Position numbers and translations under genes: made by a program | Virus record (IMG/VR): IMGVR_UViG_3300042691_008275 | Span: 1 to 28,957 of that record | Strand: one strand, 5' to 3' | Source of the DNA: a virus | DNA: 28,957 bases | Shown here: piece by piece, positions 6,851 to 14,720 of the stretch | Layout of the letters: every line of letters starts with the position of its first letter | Numbering within the stretch: the first letter of the stretch is position 1 | The notes under the pieces: model-generated | What the model was told of the DNA's origin: nothing | What the model saw: only the letters and a program-made list of their open reading frames with translations | Databases searched by the model: none

Positions 6851-8539
6851 TTATTCTTCATCAGGAACACGGCGCTGGGCGAACCTAGCACCATATGCCT
6901 TGGATACAAGTTGATTTACCATTTGCTCTTCCATTGGTGTTACTACCGGACCCGGTAGTGGTCCACCTTCGGAAGAACCTGTTGCTGTAGATACATTAGC
7001 ACCTCCAGCAGAAGCCATCTCGGGACCTCCCGGCCCCGGCATCATGCCCGTAGCAAGCATAACTGCTTGGCTGATTTGGGCACGGAGCATGTCAAGAGCG
7101 CCTTGGTCCATGGCGTCATCCTGCAATTCCTCAAAGATTTCGTCCATTTTTTCGTTCGGGAATTCCTCGCCAAGAGTCCTGAGGGCACCACGTTTAGATT
7201 CCAGACCAAGAGCCATCTTGGCTTGAACCTCATTGAGTTTGATAAGAACATCGACCGGAAGTGGTTCGGGCCAGTGCACCGTGGTCTTGTAGGTATTTGG
7301 GTCGCCCGGGTCAAGTTGGGTCATTTGGTCCCGCTCCGGCATGGCCGCCTGAGAGGGGTCATACATCAGGAGTTGTGGTTCAAAGACCGCCGCAGTGCGT
7401 ATGACAATTTCGTTGATGCGTTCAAGCCCTTTTGTAAAATGGACTTTCTTCATCATAAATCGGTTCATCATTGGCTGATACTGAATAGCCAAAGCAACAC
7501 CGGAAGTGTTGGATACAGGTTGGAATTGGCCAAGTGCAGTTTCGGGAACACCAGTAATTTCGTGCATAGTGCGCTTCAGAAACTGAATGTATTCAAGAGC
7601 GCCCGACATCTCACCACGGGATTCAAGGTTGAATACGCTGGCGTCCTTAGGCAGACCAGCCCACACCTTCTTTGGCCCACGTTCCAATTGGGAAGCCTTG
7701 GCTCCAGTGATGATGGTTACCGGGGCGGCGTGGTAGTTGATGATGTCTGAAACTTCAACCATCTTTTCGTTGAGTTCACGGTTTAGTGGGATGATGTCCC
7801 AGATGTCCGACTGTCCCCATGGAGAAGAAGAGATTGAAGTGTTTGGAATGTGTACTACCGGTATTGTTCCAATTGCATTGGGGTATTGGTCCACCAACTC
7901 GTCATTAATGAATTGTTGCACCATGTCGTCGGACAGGATTTCCGTGAATGTGTAAACCTGACGGGTGCCTTCTGGAGAGGTTCCCCAAAAACGGTATTTA
8001 AGTTTGAAACGAAGTAGACGGTCTCTGTCGTGTGGGTGATACTCGGGAAAGCAGTGTGCCGGGTTTAGTGGGATGATTCGTATTTTTCCTTCTTGAGGAA
8101 TACCCACAGAATCAACATAAGGCTCCTCGTAAGCCACCTTGACAAAACAATCTCCCGTAACAGACGCCAATTGACCCATTTCCCACAGAACATAATGCTT
8201 GGCGTTGTGGTCTTCCCACACTTTTGCCAAGAGGTGGGGAATGATGGCTGAGTTGGCTTCGGGGCAACGAAATTGAATTCCTTTACCAAAACAGAAGTTG
8301 GTGATGTAGTCCGACATTGTACGGACATAGTTCATGTAGAACTGGGACTCGCCCATTTCACGTCGATATGACCAGTGGTGGCCGAGGTACCAAGCCCATG
8401 CGGCCGAATAACGGTTCAGGCGTGGGCCGTGGACCTCAAACTCCTCGTCGGCGAGTTCGACAAGGCCGAGAGGTGAGATGGCGACAGTAAGGTCGCTGGA
8501 GGACGCTCGATATGATGGCGACCAGAAGTCAATGGCCAT
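6851..8539 (-). CDS. Portal protein (SPP1 gp6-like)
   Basis: 562 residues, usual portal size. Features are the aromatic N-terminal region, GDCFVKVAYEEPYVD, a crown/stem region with LNRELNEKMVEVSDIINYHA, and the conserved ITGVPETALGQFQPVSNTSG segment followed by the long helix with QPMMNRFMMKK. The C-terminus is Gly/Pro/Met-rich and flexible. The dodecameric portal is the DNA channel at one capsid vertex and the docking site for terminase. Gene order portal-scaffold-capsid confirms it. The upstream signal is ambiguous: TAAGGT lies 7 bases before ATG 8539. Confidence 0.93.
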   Translation of the reverse strand: MAIDFWSPSYRASSSDLTVAISPLGLVELADEEFEVHGPRLNRYSAAWAWYLGHHWSYRREMGESQFYMNYVRTMSDYITNFCFGKGIQFRCPEANSAIIPHLLAKVWEDHNAKHYVLWEMGQLASVTGDCFVKVAYEEPYVDSVGIPQEGKIRIIPLNPAHCFPEYHPHDRDRLLRFKLKYRFWGTSPEGTRQVYTFTEILSDDMVQQFINDELVDQYPNAIGTIPVVHIPNTSISSSPWGQSDIWDIIPLNRELNEKMVEVSDIINYHAAPVTIITGAKASQLERGPKKVWAGLPKDASVFNLESRGEMSGALEYIQFLKRTMHEITGVPETALGQFQPVSNTSGVALAIQYQPMMNRFMMKKVHFTKGLERINEIVIRTAAVFEPQLLMYDPSQAAMPERDQMTQLDPGDPNTYKTTVHWPEPLPVDVLIKLNEVQAKMALGLESKRGALRTLGEEFPNEKMDEIFEELQDDAMDQGALDMLRAQISQAVMLATGMMPGPGGPEMASAGGANVSTATGSSEGGPLPGPVVTPMEEQMVNQLVSKAYGARFAQRRVPDEE

Positions 8540-8560
8540 GTATTAGACCTTACTACAGTT

Positions 8561-8881
8561 TTACTTGGCGGACTTTGCGGCGGCCTTCTTGGCAGGGGCC
8601 TTCTTCTTAGCAACCTTCGGGGCTTCGGCCTTCTTTTCCTCGACAACCTTGGCGACCTCTAGGGCGACCTTTGGGGCCTCCTTGGCGGCCTTGGCTAGGA
8701 ATGAAGCAACCTTAGGGTCACCAATCTTGGTGCTGAGGTATGCCAAAACCGTGGTCACACTGGTGATGACAACGGCTTGTGCCTCAGCATCGATATTCAA
8801 CTTGACTAGAACGTAGGCGACTGCGCCGAGAACAGCGCCCTTGATTGTCTGGTCAGCAATTTGAGAGTTCTTTAGGGACAT
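8561..8881 (-). CDS. Membrane protein with histone-H1-like Lys/Ala tail
   Basis: 106 residues. Two hydrophobic segments (IKGAVLGAVAYVLVKL and AQAVVITSVTTVLAYLS) are separated by NIDAE. They are followed by an amphipathic helix and a strongly basic low-complexity tail (KKKAPAKKAAAKSAK), much like histone H1 or mycobacterial HupB tails. It may be a two-helix holin with a basic cytoplasmic tail, or a protein that links DNA or the prohead to the membrane. It sits directly before portal under a putative leaderless promoter. Confidence 0.75.
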   Translation of the reverse strand: MSLKNSQIADQTIKGAVLGAVAYVLVKLNIDAEAQAVVITSVTTVLAYLSTKIGDPKVASFLAKAAKEAPKVALEVAKVVEEKKAEAPKVAKKKAPAKKAAAKSAK

Positions 8882-8887
8882 GGTTCA

Positions 8888-8893
8888 ATTGTA
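8888..8893 (-). promoter_or_regulatory. Putative leaderless promoter -10 (TACAAT)
   Basis: TACAAT ends 6 bases before ATG 8881 and directly follows the TAG of the Ntn hydrolase gene. There is no Shine-Dalgarno sequence. It would start the head-gene transcript (membrane protein, portal, scaffold, capsid). Confidence 0.6.
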
Positions 8894-9511
8894 CTATCTC
8901 TTGCTAGTTCTTTCCTGAACCAATGATTGAAATGGGGACCCGGTGTACGGGTCAAACTTGCTGGCAACGGTAAGCGCTTTTATGGCAATTGTTTTAGCCT
9001 GCTGTGGGCTGAGTTTCTTAGTCCCAATCAAAGACTGCAACGCCCCTAAGGCATATGATGACCCGGTTCCTACGGCGTAGACCCCACTGCTGTCGGATGT
9101 CCACCCATAATCCCCCTCAATTACGTAAATAGTTCCATGGATAACCACCATGATGGATGACCCTTGTTCAGCCACCAGACCACCTATTTCTTTGTTTTGA
9201 ACGGCATACCCCTGTTCTTCAAAACAGGACCGGAGGGACGGAATGAATTGCCGAGTTACAAACTGGTCGAGTTTCTTTCCGTAGTAATTGGCAGGTGGGG
9301 TTGGTGGGGTAAAGGCATGGTGAAGGATGTTGATAGCCCTCACATCACCGGCGGCTCCTAGAATGTATTTACCATTTGTGGCAACCTTTGATTGCCCGGC
9401 ACCTAGGGTTGTTACTTGAAACGCAAACCCATCGTCATCAACAGATGAGATACGAGAGTCAGTGCAAATGACGGCGTATGTGTCCCCTTGAATGCCTACA
9501 ATGGTTGTCAC
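8894..9511 (-). CDS. Proteasome-beta/HslV-like Ntn hydrolase
   Basis: 205 residues. The protein starts M-T-T-I-V-G, so removal of Met leaves an N-terminal Thr. Counting from it, Asp17 and Arg19 (C-T-D-S-R) fall exactly as in proteasome beta subunits and HslV. A Lys equivalent to Lys33 is probably K42 in SKVATNGKYILGAAGD, after a loop some eight residues longer. The later YAVGTGSSYALGAL resembles the conserved glycine/serine segment of the family. These are self-compartmentalising proteases or amidohydrolases. It lies just before portal, scaffold and capsid, so prohead maturation is one possible role, though not shown. GTG start six bases after the previous stop. No regulatory ATPase is visible. 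Confidence 0.75.
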   Translation of the reverse strand: MTTIVGIQGDTYAVICTDSRISSVDDDGFAFQVTTLGAGQSKVATNGKYILGAAGDVRAINILHHAFTPPTPPANYYGKKLDQFVTRQFIPSLRSCFEEQGYAVQNKEIGGLVAEQGSSIMVVIHGTIYVIEGDYGWTSDSSGVYAVGTGSSYALGALQSLIGTKKLSPQQAKTIAIKALTVASKFDPYTGSPFQSLVQERTSKR

Positions 9512-9517
9512 GGCAAC

Positions 9518-10660
9518 TTAACCGCCCATTACTTTGCCCCGGTAATACATGGTCCCATCGTGGATAGGAAGCATTTCCGGGTGGAAGGGGCCGTCCCCTT
9601 CTTGATAGTGGATAATCCCGAGACCTTGTTGCCAGTCCTCTACACAGGTAATGGGGCGGCCATCAAGGTCAGTACCACCTTTGGTGGAAGGGACAGCGCC
9701 ATCAACTCGTGCCAAGCACCCAAATGAGATGGCGGCGATGGTCTTAGGCCCATCCCAGTCATTACGAGTACGTTCGGCCCACTCACGACGATGGATATGG
9801 CCGTACACAACAGATGCCTTTTCAGTGGCGAGGTATTTGTGAGCCGTGGAGCCATTCGATGCTACCTTTGTTCCGTGAATAATTTTGATGCGATTGTTCA
9901 ACCAGAACTGGCTTGCTGGGTATCCGGGAAGATACTCCACCCCAAAATCATCAAAGCGGCACAGGAATGGGATGGACAGAACGGGCCACGAGTCGGGCGT
10001 ATTTCCTTGGCGAAGACCGAACGATGCCTTGGCATTATCCAAAATGTAGTTGGTCAGACGGGCTTCATGGTTGCCTTCCAGCCAGATGATTTTGGCTTCT
10101 GGGGCCGCATCTCTGATGCGTGCGCAGAGCGTGGTCAAGTAATCGATAGTCGCTTGCGTCGTAAGTGCGAACGCTGGAGTCAATCGGTACTTACCAAACT
10201 CGGGGAAGTCTGCGTTATCACCGTTAAGGGCGACTACATCTGGCTTTTCTGCTTTGATGACCGAGATGGCAAAGTCAATTGCAACTGGGTCGTGCGTCGA
10301 CACAAGTTCCCCTGAAACTCCTCGGAAGAAACCGGCTTGAATGTCCGGAAGAATTACGCACTTTTTCCACATACTTGTGGATGACTTGACTGACGTCTTT
10401 GGAAGTTTGATTGCCGGACCTTGGTGAACTGCGCTCCACTCAGGACCTTCTGCCCACTTAGGAGAGAATTGAATTGCAGAGAGGTCGTGAATTGTTGCTT
10501 CACCCTCTTTGTCTTTTGTCAGTGACTGGTACAAAGAGACCCGTTTTACTGAGCCAATTTCGTTTACGTCAATATTCTGACGTTCAAGAATGTCGAGAAG
10601 TTTTCCTAGTGCCTGCGCTTTGTTAGCCGGCTTGTCTAAGTCATTCAGTAGTTCGCTCAC
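9518..10660 (-). CDS. Calcineurin-like metallophosphoesterase
   Basis: 380 residues, GTG 10660 with AAGGAG seven bases upstream. The binuclear metal site motifs are in order: D106-x-Q108 (the usual DxH has Gln here), G147-D148-xx-D151, G196-N197-H198-E199, H262 in IIHGT, and G287-H288-x-H290. These enzymes hydrolyse phosphoesters in nucleotides, nucleic acids or phosphoproteins. The N-terminal 100 residues are a separate helical extension beginning SELLNDLDKP. The nearby HTH gene suggests a nucleic-acid role. Q for H at motif I occurs in other phage phosphoesterases and may tune the metal or substrate preference. Confidence 0.88.
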   Translation of the reverse strand: MSELLNDLDKPANKAQALGKLLDILERQNIDVNEIGSVKRVSLYQSLTKDKEGEATIHDLSAIQFSPKWAEGPEWSAVHQGPAIKLPKTSVKSSTSMWKKCVILPDIQAGFFRGVSGELVSTHDPVAIDFAISVIKAEKPDVVALNGDNADFPEFGKYRLTPAFALTTQATIDYLTTLCARIRDAAPEAKIIWLEGNHEARLTNYILDNAKASFGLRQGNTPDSWPVLSIPFLCRFDDFGVEYLPGYPASQFWLNNRIKIIHGTKVASNGSTAHKYLATEKASVVYGHIHRREWAERTRNDWDGPKTIAAISFGCLARVDGAVPSTKGGTDLDGRPITCVEDWQQGLGIIHYQEGDGPFHPEMLPIHDGTMYYRGKVMGG

Positions 10661-10934
10661 AGGGGCACTCCTTATTTACATGTCGTTGTACGGTTGAGAC
10701 ACTGATGTTGTATCCGTTCTTCCTAAGAATACGAGTCAACCAACTAGCACTGTAGGACTTGGAACGACCTTGTCCGGTGTCTAGTCGGATACGCTCGACA
10801 GCACGGTCAACTTCCGCACTCTCTTCGTTATCCATTGCATCCTTGATGATGTTGAGTTTGCACGGGCCGCCTATGTAGTCCGGTCGTGGCTTTTCCAAAT
10901 CATCGAGTAGCGTGCTTCTCTTCTTTTCTGCCAC
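10641..10934 (-). CDS. Helix-turn-helix DNA-binding protein
   Basis: 97 residues, GTG start with GGAGG four bases upstream. About residues 58-86 read as an HTH: YSASWLTRILRKNGYNISVS then TVQRHVNKECPC, where the second helix ends in a recognition-helix-like STVQRHV. The N-terminus (STLLDDLEKP) closely resembles that of the next protein (SELLNDLDKP). Small HTH proteins just before structural genes are often terminase small subunits or regulators; either could apply here. The 3' end overlaps the phosphoesterase gene by 20 bases. Confidence 0.75.
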   Translation of the reverse strand: MAEKKRSTLLDDLEKPRPDYIGGPCKLNIIKDAMDNEESAEVDRAVERIRLDTGQGRSKSYSASWLTRILRKNGYNISVSTVQRHVNKECPCERTTE

Positions 10935-10954
10935 GCATCCTCCAACGCTCTCAA

Positions 10955-10968
10955 GAGGTCATAACCTC
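10955..10968 (-). repeat. Hairpin/operator-like inverted repeat (GAGGT stem)
   Basis: GAGGT-TATG-ACCTC on the minus strand, 21 bases before the GTG at 10934 and just upstream of its GGAGG ribosome site. It is well placed for autoregulation by the HTH protein, at the DNA or RNA level. Confidence 0.45.
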
Positions 10969-10981
10969 GTGATGAATCTTA

Positions 10982-10999
10982 GCACGAACCTACTCGTGC
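10982..10999 (-). repeat. Hairpin (GCACGA stem) before HTH gene
   Basis: A perfect 6-base stem with a 6-base loop (GCACGA-GTAGGT-TCGTGC on the minus strand) lies in the 75-base gap between the holin-like and HTH genes. There is no T-run, so it is not a classical terminator. It could be an RNA processing site or protein-binding site. Confidence 0.5.
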
Positions 11000-11009
11000 A
11001 CTGGAGATG

Positions 11010-11222
11010 TTACTTCTTCTCTAGATGCCAGTCAATGTGGTCATCGAGCCTGTCAGAAACTTTTTCTACAGTTTTTTGGACTTTATTCAACTTCAACATG
11101 ACGACCCCATGGTCTGCCCTGTTTTCACGACGCAGTGCCCGGAACTCTTTAACAGCGACGCCAATCAAACTGCCGACGGTTCCAATAACAGCAACAATGA
11201 TTGAGGCTACTGCTGGGTCCAT
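11010..11222 (-). CDS. Holin-like single-TM protein with coiled-coil tail
   Basis: 70 residues. One N-terminal membrane helix (PAVASIIVAVIGTVGSLIGV) is followed by a charged coiled-coil region (LKLNKVQKTVEKVSDRLDDH) and ends IDWHLEKK. This layout matches the DUF2746-type small membrane proteins of actinophages, often listed as putative holins. It lies far from the endolysin, so holin function is a guess. ATG 11222 follows the previous stop by two bases. Confidence 0.65.
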   Translation of the reverse strand: MDPAVASIIVAVIGTVGSLIGVAVKEFRALRRENRADHGVVMLKLNKVQKTVEKVSDRLDDHIDWHLEKK

Positions 11223-11224
11223 AT

Positions 11225-12268
11225 TTAACGACCATGCCCCATGTCAAAGTGACCACGACGTCCGATGGTCACGGGGGTCTCAACAGCGTCCACCGGGCGG
11301 ATGAACCCAGTCTCATCAAACACACCACGAGTACCATTTTGAACAATTGGCTTTACTCGCAGGGCAACAATTCCACCAATTTTTTGGTCTAGGTGGCGCA
11401 TGTCGTGCAAGTCGCCAGCGTTCTGGCCACCTTCTTTTACAACAGGTAATTCAATGGAACGACCCTGTCGGTCTCCTAGGCGCATGGTGTCCGGAACCGG
11501 GTCTCCCTTTTTCATGTTAAACGGGACAGCCACGTTCCGTCCTGTTGAAGTAATTTGCTCGATACGAGGGACGGTGGTGTGTTCCGTCACGCTATGAATC
11601 CAGTGGTAATTCTCGTACGGATTCGGGTCTTCCTCATCCACCACGTCTCCGGTATTGAACTTGGTGTATTCGTTAAATTGAGTATTTGGACGACTACCAA
11701 TAATCAACATACCGGACGGCAAACGGTGCCAACCAATGTCAGACGTACCGTTAAGACGCATAACTGGGATTCGTCCCTCATTGATAGCCGTCTTTTCACG
11801 TCGACCAATCTCAGCATGTAGAGCACCAAGAAACTTGGCAGGCTCGTTCCATGCAAACGCTGTGCGGGCCTGCTTGGCAACTTCACCACTGGCCAGACCC
11901 AATTGTCCTGACTTTGCTAGACAGGCGTTAGTGCATCCTTTGGTGTTGCTACCACAGGTGTTGCATCCGGGAATGCCTGCGGCGGCGGCAGGTTGCTGAT
12001 AAGACACCCATTGGCGAGAACCCAAGACACGGTCAACACCGGATTCATCGTTGTGCTCAATTTTTGTACTAGAACCAAGAAGTCTAGGGTTTTGCCCACC
12101 ACGAACCTCACGGCCGGCCTTGGTCATACCAATGGTGTCCCGAGAGATTTGGCTAAAGGTTGTCATAGCCTCTTTCAGGCCCGCTCCGGTTGAGTACCTC
12201 TCGACCTCTTCCGGCGTGACTTCCGCCAGACGAGCCTCCATTGATGAAATTCCCTTACGACGTGCCAT
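11225..12268 (-). CDS. Gp88-like cysteine-cluster protein
   Basis: 347 residues. A cysteine cluster C102-x2-C105-x6-C112-x3-C116 (GCNTCGSNTKGCTNACL) could hold an iron-sulfur cluster or zinc. It is followed by RIPVMRLNGTSDIGWHRLPS and by FNEYTKF. The order Cys cluster, RxNGxSD, YTK is the pattern I associate with the mycobacteriophage gene-88 (GP88) family, which is widespread in actinophages and has no settled biochemical function. The N-terminal 95 residues are polar. The start is in a TAATG overlap, with AAGGAG 10 bases upstream. A redox or nucleic-acid-modifying enzyme is possible. Confidence 0.7.
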   Translation of the reverse strand: MARRKGISSMEARLAEVTPEEVERYSTGAGLKEAMTTFSQISRDTIGMTKAGREVRGGQNPRLLGSSTKIEHNDESGVDRVLGSRQWVSYQQPAAAAGIPGCNTCGSNTKGCTNACLAKSGQLGLASGEVAKQARTAFAWNEPAKFLGALHAEIGRREKTAINEGRIPVMRLNGTSDIGWHRLPSGMLIIGSRPNTQFNEYTKFNTGDVVDEEDPNPYENYHWIHSVTEHTTVPRIEQITSTGRNVAVPFNMKKGDPVPDTMRLGDRQGRSIELPVVKEGGQNAGDLHDMRHLDQKIGGIVALRVKPIVQNGTRGVFDETGFIRPVDAVETPVTIGRRGHFDMGHGR

Positions 12269-12708
12269 TACAGACTTGCTCCTTGGTCAGCATTATCTCT
12301 ATTAAATTTACGATATGCGGCAGAACCACGCATACGAAGGCGGTTGGGGTCCTGCGGGCGGGTTGGGCGACGCACGGCAGAAGACGGCATGCGGTTAATT
12401 TTGTTGGACTCAGGCTTAAACAGGTCCAAAGGGTCATCAAAGAACTGACCGTTACCGGCTAGGTTGCGGTGCATGTCAATACCACCCTTTGGTTCAACCA
12501 TTCTGGGAACAAGGGGATTGATGTAATTTGTGCCAAAATCCATGTAACGGTACGCTTGTTGGGATTCATGAAACATCGCCCGTCGGTTTACCCGCATCTG
12601 AGCGAAATTGTACATGGGCGCCCCGGCGTACACCGGAGCAATCGGAAATCCAGCGGTGCTGGTCGTGCCGCTGTCCGGTGAGGGGGCGCTAGTGTCTGCG
12701 CCCTCCAC
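12268..12708 (-). CDS. Hypothetical basic protein
   Basis: 146 residues from GTG 12708, two bases after the previous stop. The N-terminus is Ser/Thr/Pro-rich. The middle (NFAQMRVNRRAMFHESQQAY) is aromatic and basic, and the C-terminus (SSAVRRPTRPQDPNRLRMRG) is strongly Arg-rich and probably binds nucleic acid or a capsid surface. Its stop shares bases with the next start (TAATG). No family recognised. It and its upstream neighbour look like a pair of low-complexity structural or accessory proteins. Confidence 0.65.
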   Translation of the reverse strand: MEGADTSAPSPDSGTTSTAGFPIAPVYAGAPMYNFAQMRVNRRAMFHESQQAYRYMDFGTNYINPLVPRMVEPKGGIDMHRNLAGNGQFFDDPLDLFKPESNKINRMPSSAVRRPTRPQDPNRLRMRGSAAYRKFNRDNADQGASL

Positions 12709-12710
12709 GG

Positions 12711-13112
12711 TCAGTCGTAGACGACGGTCGGATTCGGACGGTTCATGTGGCCGCCCGTGTTGAACTCGTACTCAAACATCGGCATGCCATCACCGGCAAC
12801 CGAACCCTGCACGAACTCACGGAGAACGGCCGGAGCCTCAATCCAAGAGGCGGCACCCACATGGGCACGCTCTGCCATGGTCTGCTCGGGATACTTGTAG
12901 AACATCTCCGGATTGTTGTGATTCATACGAATCGGCGACGGAGCGGTGTCCATGTAGGCACCCTGAGCGAAGTCGTTGGGGACGTCGGTGTCAGTGGCAA
13001 TACCTTCTTCAAAGCGAAGCGGACCCTTGTTCATCGGAATGGACGGGGCGAACGAACGCTCAAAGACGGGCATTCCCTTTTCAGGGAACATGGGGGCGGG
13101 GGAAACGGGCAC
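12711..13112 (-). CDS. Hypothetical protein following terminase
   Basis: 133 residues from GTG 13112 with AAGGAG upstream. It is rich in Met, Pro and Phe, with short motifs such as GMPVFERSFAPSIPM and GMPMFEYEF at the two ends that look like an internal repeat. There is an ERAHVGAASWIEAPAVLREF helix in the middle. No membrane segment, cysteine or catalytic motif is visible. I do not recognise it. Confidence 0.65.
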   Translation of the reverse strand: MPVSPAPMFPEKGMPVFERSFAPSIPMNKGPLRFEEGIATDTDVPNDFAQGAYMDTAPSPIRMNHNNPEMFYKYPEQTMAERAHVGAASWIEAPAVLREFVQGSVAGDGMPMFEYEFNTGGHMNRPNPTVVYD

Positions 13113-13157
13113 GGGTACTCCTTATCGGGGGCGTGTGACTTTCTACAAGAATACCAT

Positions 13158-14720
13158 TTATCGGAAGAACGGGCTGTTGGACTCCTGTATGACAGGCATG
13201 GTGTCCATAACCGTCATTGCACAGGCAATGGCCAGACTGTCTGGATAGTCGTCAAAAGCGCCCTTTTCATCCGGTGCGGCCGCTAGTAGGTAAGGCCCCT
13301 TGTAAACCTTTTCAAGGTCTGACATTTGCTGATTGAACCTTTTCCACGTGCGGGTTCGACGAGCCTTGGAATGGCCCGGAATAATCAATTGGTCTCTTTG
13401 AATCAATTCCGTCAGATGAACCCACCGCTCATTTTGAGCCTTGGAATCAGACGACACTGGCAAAACCTCAATGTCTGGTAGCAACAAGGCTAAACGCTCT
13501 GCCACGGCACCACCGACGCCCTGTGAGTCCACACCGGCCCGGAGAATGTCGTAATGGCGCAGAAAGTCAATGATGTGGAAATATTGGGCTTCCCACTCCT
13601 CATTGTTAATTTCCAACCAGTTGAGTACACGGTGCTCATAGAAACCGAACGGGTCTGGGTGGTCCCAGTCGACCCAGCACACAGTAACCACAGTTGAGTC
13701 ATTGGCACGAGCCACGTCAATACCGGCAACACAAGGGGTACGCCACCACTCTTTGACAAGGGGCATAGAAGCGTCGTACATCCGGTCCAAACGCTCCTCA
13801 GTAACAAACATACCTTTTTCAAGGATGAATTTATTGCAGTACGACATTTGGAATTCATCGGAATCCTCACCAATACGCAATTTTTCTTTGGATATAAATT
13901 TTAAGTAGTTAGCGTTGTATTTGGATGCAATACGCCAGTCATACTCAAAATGAGCCTGTCGGAATCGGCGACCACCATTTGCCGACCGGCGTTTGTTGTA
14001 CTGAATCATCTTGTAGAAGTATGATTTGTACCGGTTAGCCGTTCCAGTGAGAACCATGGAACCATTATTGAATGCCAACATGGGGGCAATCGACTTGGTA
14101 ATCATGACTTCATCGGCTTCCTGAGCCTCGTCCACTAGAACCAAGTGGTAGGTCTTAGATTCAATCTTGGCTTTAGGGTTGCAAGTTTGCATACGGCACA
14201 ATGAGCCAGAGTTCTTTAGGGTGATAAGGCGGCCCCGACCACGAGTACCTCCACCGGTGGCCTTGTCATCAATCTCTGGGTCAAGCAAGAATTCAAGAGC
14301 GTGGTCGCTGGTCAACTTGGTGACAATACGACTAAACACAGTGTCGGCTTGTTCTTCGGTGGGTGCAAACGTACCAACCCAGAATCCCTTGGAGAACTTA
14401 TCCAACCACGTTGGATAAATGGGGGCCAACTTAGGAAGGATGACCATCATGCCAGCAATACAGGCAGACAGAACTTCTGATTTACCTGACTGGCGGGTGG
14501 CTACTACTGTCATCAGGTCACCATCACCAAGGATAGTTGACTCAATGATTCGATATGCAATAGGGACTTGATAAGGAAAGAACTCAACGTCACAGAACTC
14601 TTCCGTAAAGACAAGAATGCGTTTGACCAATTGGTCGACAAATTCGGCCGAAGTCTCGTCCAATTCTTCCGGGTCGCCAAAATCCTCTAGTTGTTCTAAC
14701 TGGTCTTCGTTGATGCTCAC
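13158..14720 (-). CDS. terL: Terminase large subunit (packaging ATPase/nuclease)
   Basis: 520 residues. Walker A is at 75-81 (TRQSGKS), and Walker B with the catalytic Glu at 193-198 (LVLVDE), followed by AQEAD. A coupling motif lies in VLTGTAN. The RNase H-like nuclease half has Asp residues in VAGIDVARANDST, AGVDSQGVGG and DDYPDSLAIA. This is the full motor that cuts concatemeric DNA and drives it into the prohead through the portal. GTG start in a GTGA overlap. Length is normal for the family. It lies 4.6 kb before portal, with accessory genes between, which is looser than the classic order. Confidence 0.97.
   Translation of the reverse strand: MSINEDQLEQLEDFGDPEELDETSAEFVDQLVKRILVFTEEFCDVEFFPYQVPIAYRIIESTILGDGDLMTVVATRQSGKSEVLSACIAGMMVILPKLAPIYPTWLDKFSKGFWVGTFAPTEEQADTVFSRIVTKLTSDHALEFLLDPEIDDKATGGGTRGRGRLITLKNSGSLCRMQTCNPKAKIESKTYHLVLVDEAQEADEVMITKSIAPMLAFNNGSMVLTGTANRYKSYFYKMIQYNKRRSANGGRRFRQAHFEYDWRIASKYNANYLKFISKEKLRIGEDSDEFQMSYCNKFILEKGMFVTEERLDRMYDASMPLVKEWWRTPCVAGIDVARANDSTVVTVCWVDWDHPDPFGFYEHRVLNWLEINNEEWEAQYFHIIDFLRHYDILRAGVDSQGVGGAVAERLALLLPDIEVLPVSSDSKAQNERWVHLTELIQRDQLIIPGHSKARRTRTWKRFNQQMSDLEKVYKGPYLLAAAPDEKGAFDDYPDSLAIACAMTVMDTMPVIQESNSPFFR

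Noticed and set aside
8540-8560. Ninth leaderless promoter before portal (TAAGGT)
   Set aside because: Spacing is 7 rather than 6 and the fourth base is not A; AAGG could equally be a weak ribosome site. Left out of the set.
12711-14720. Search for a classical terminase small subunit next to terL
   Set aside because: The neighbours (73, 133 and 146 aa) show no HTH. The only HTH protein is at 10641-10934, and calling it terS would be a guess.
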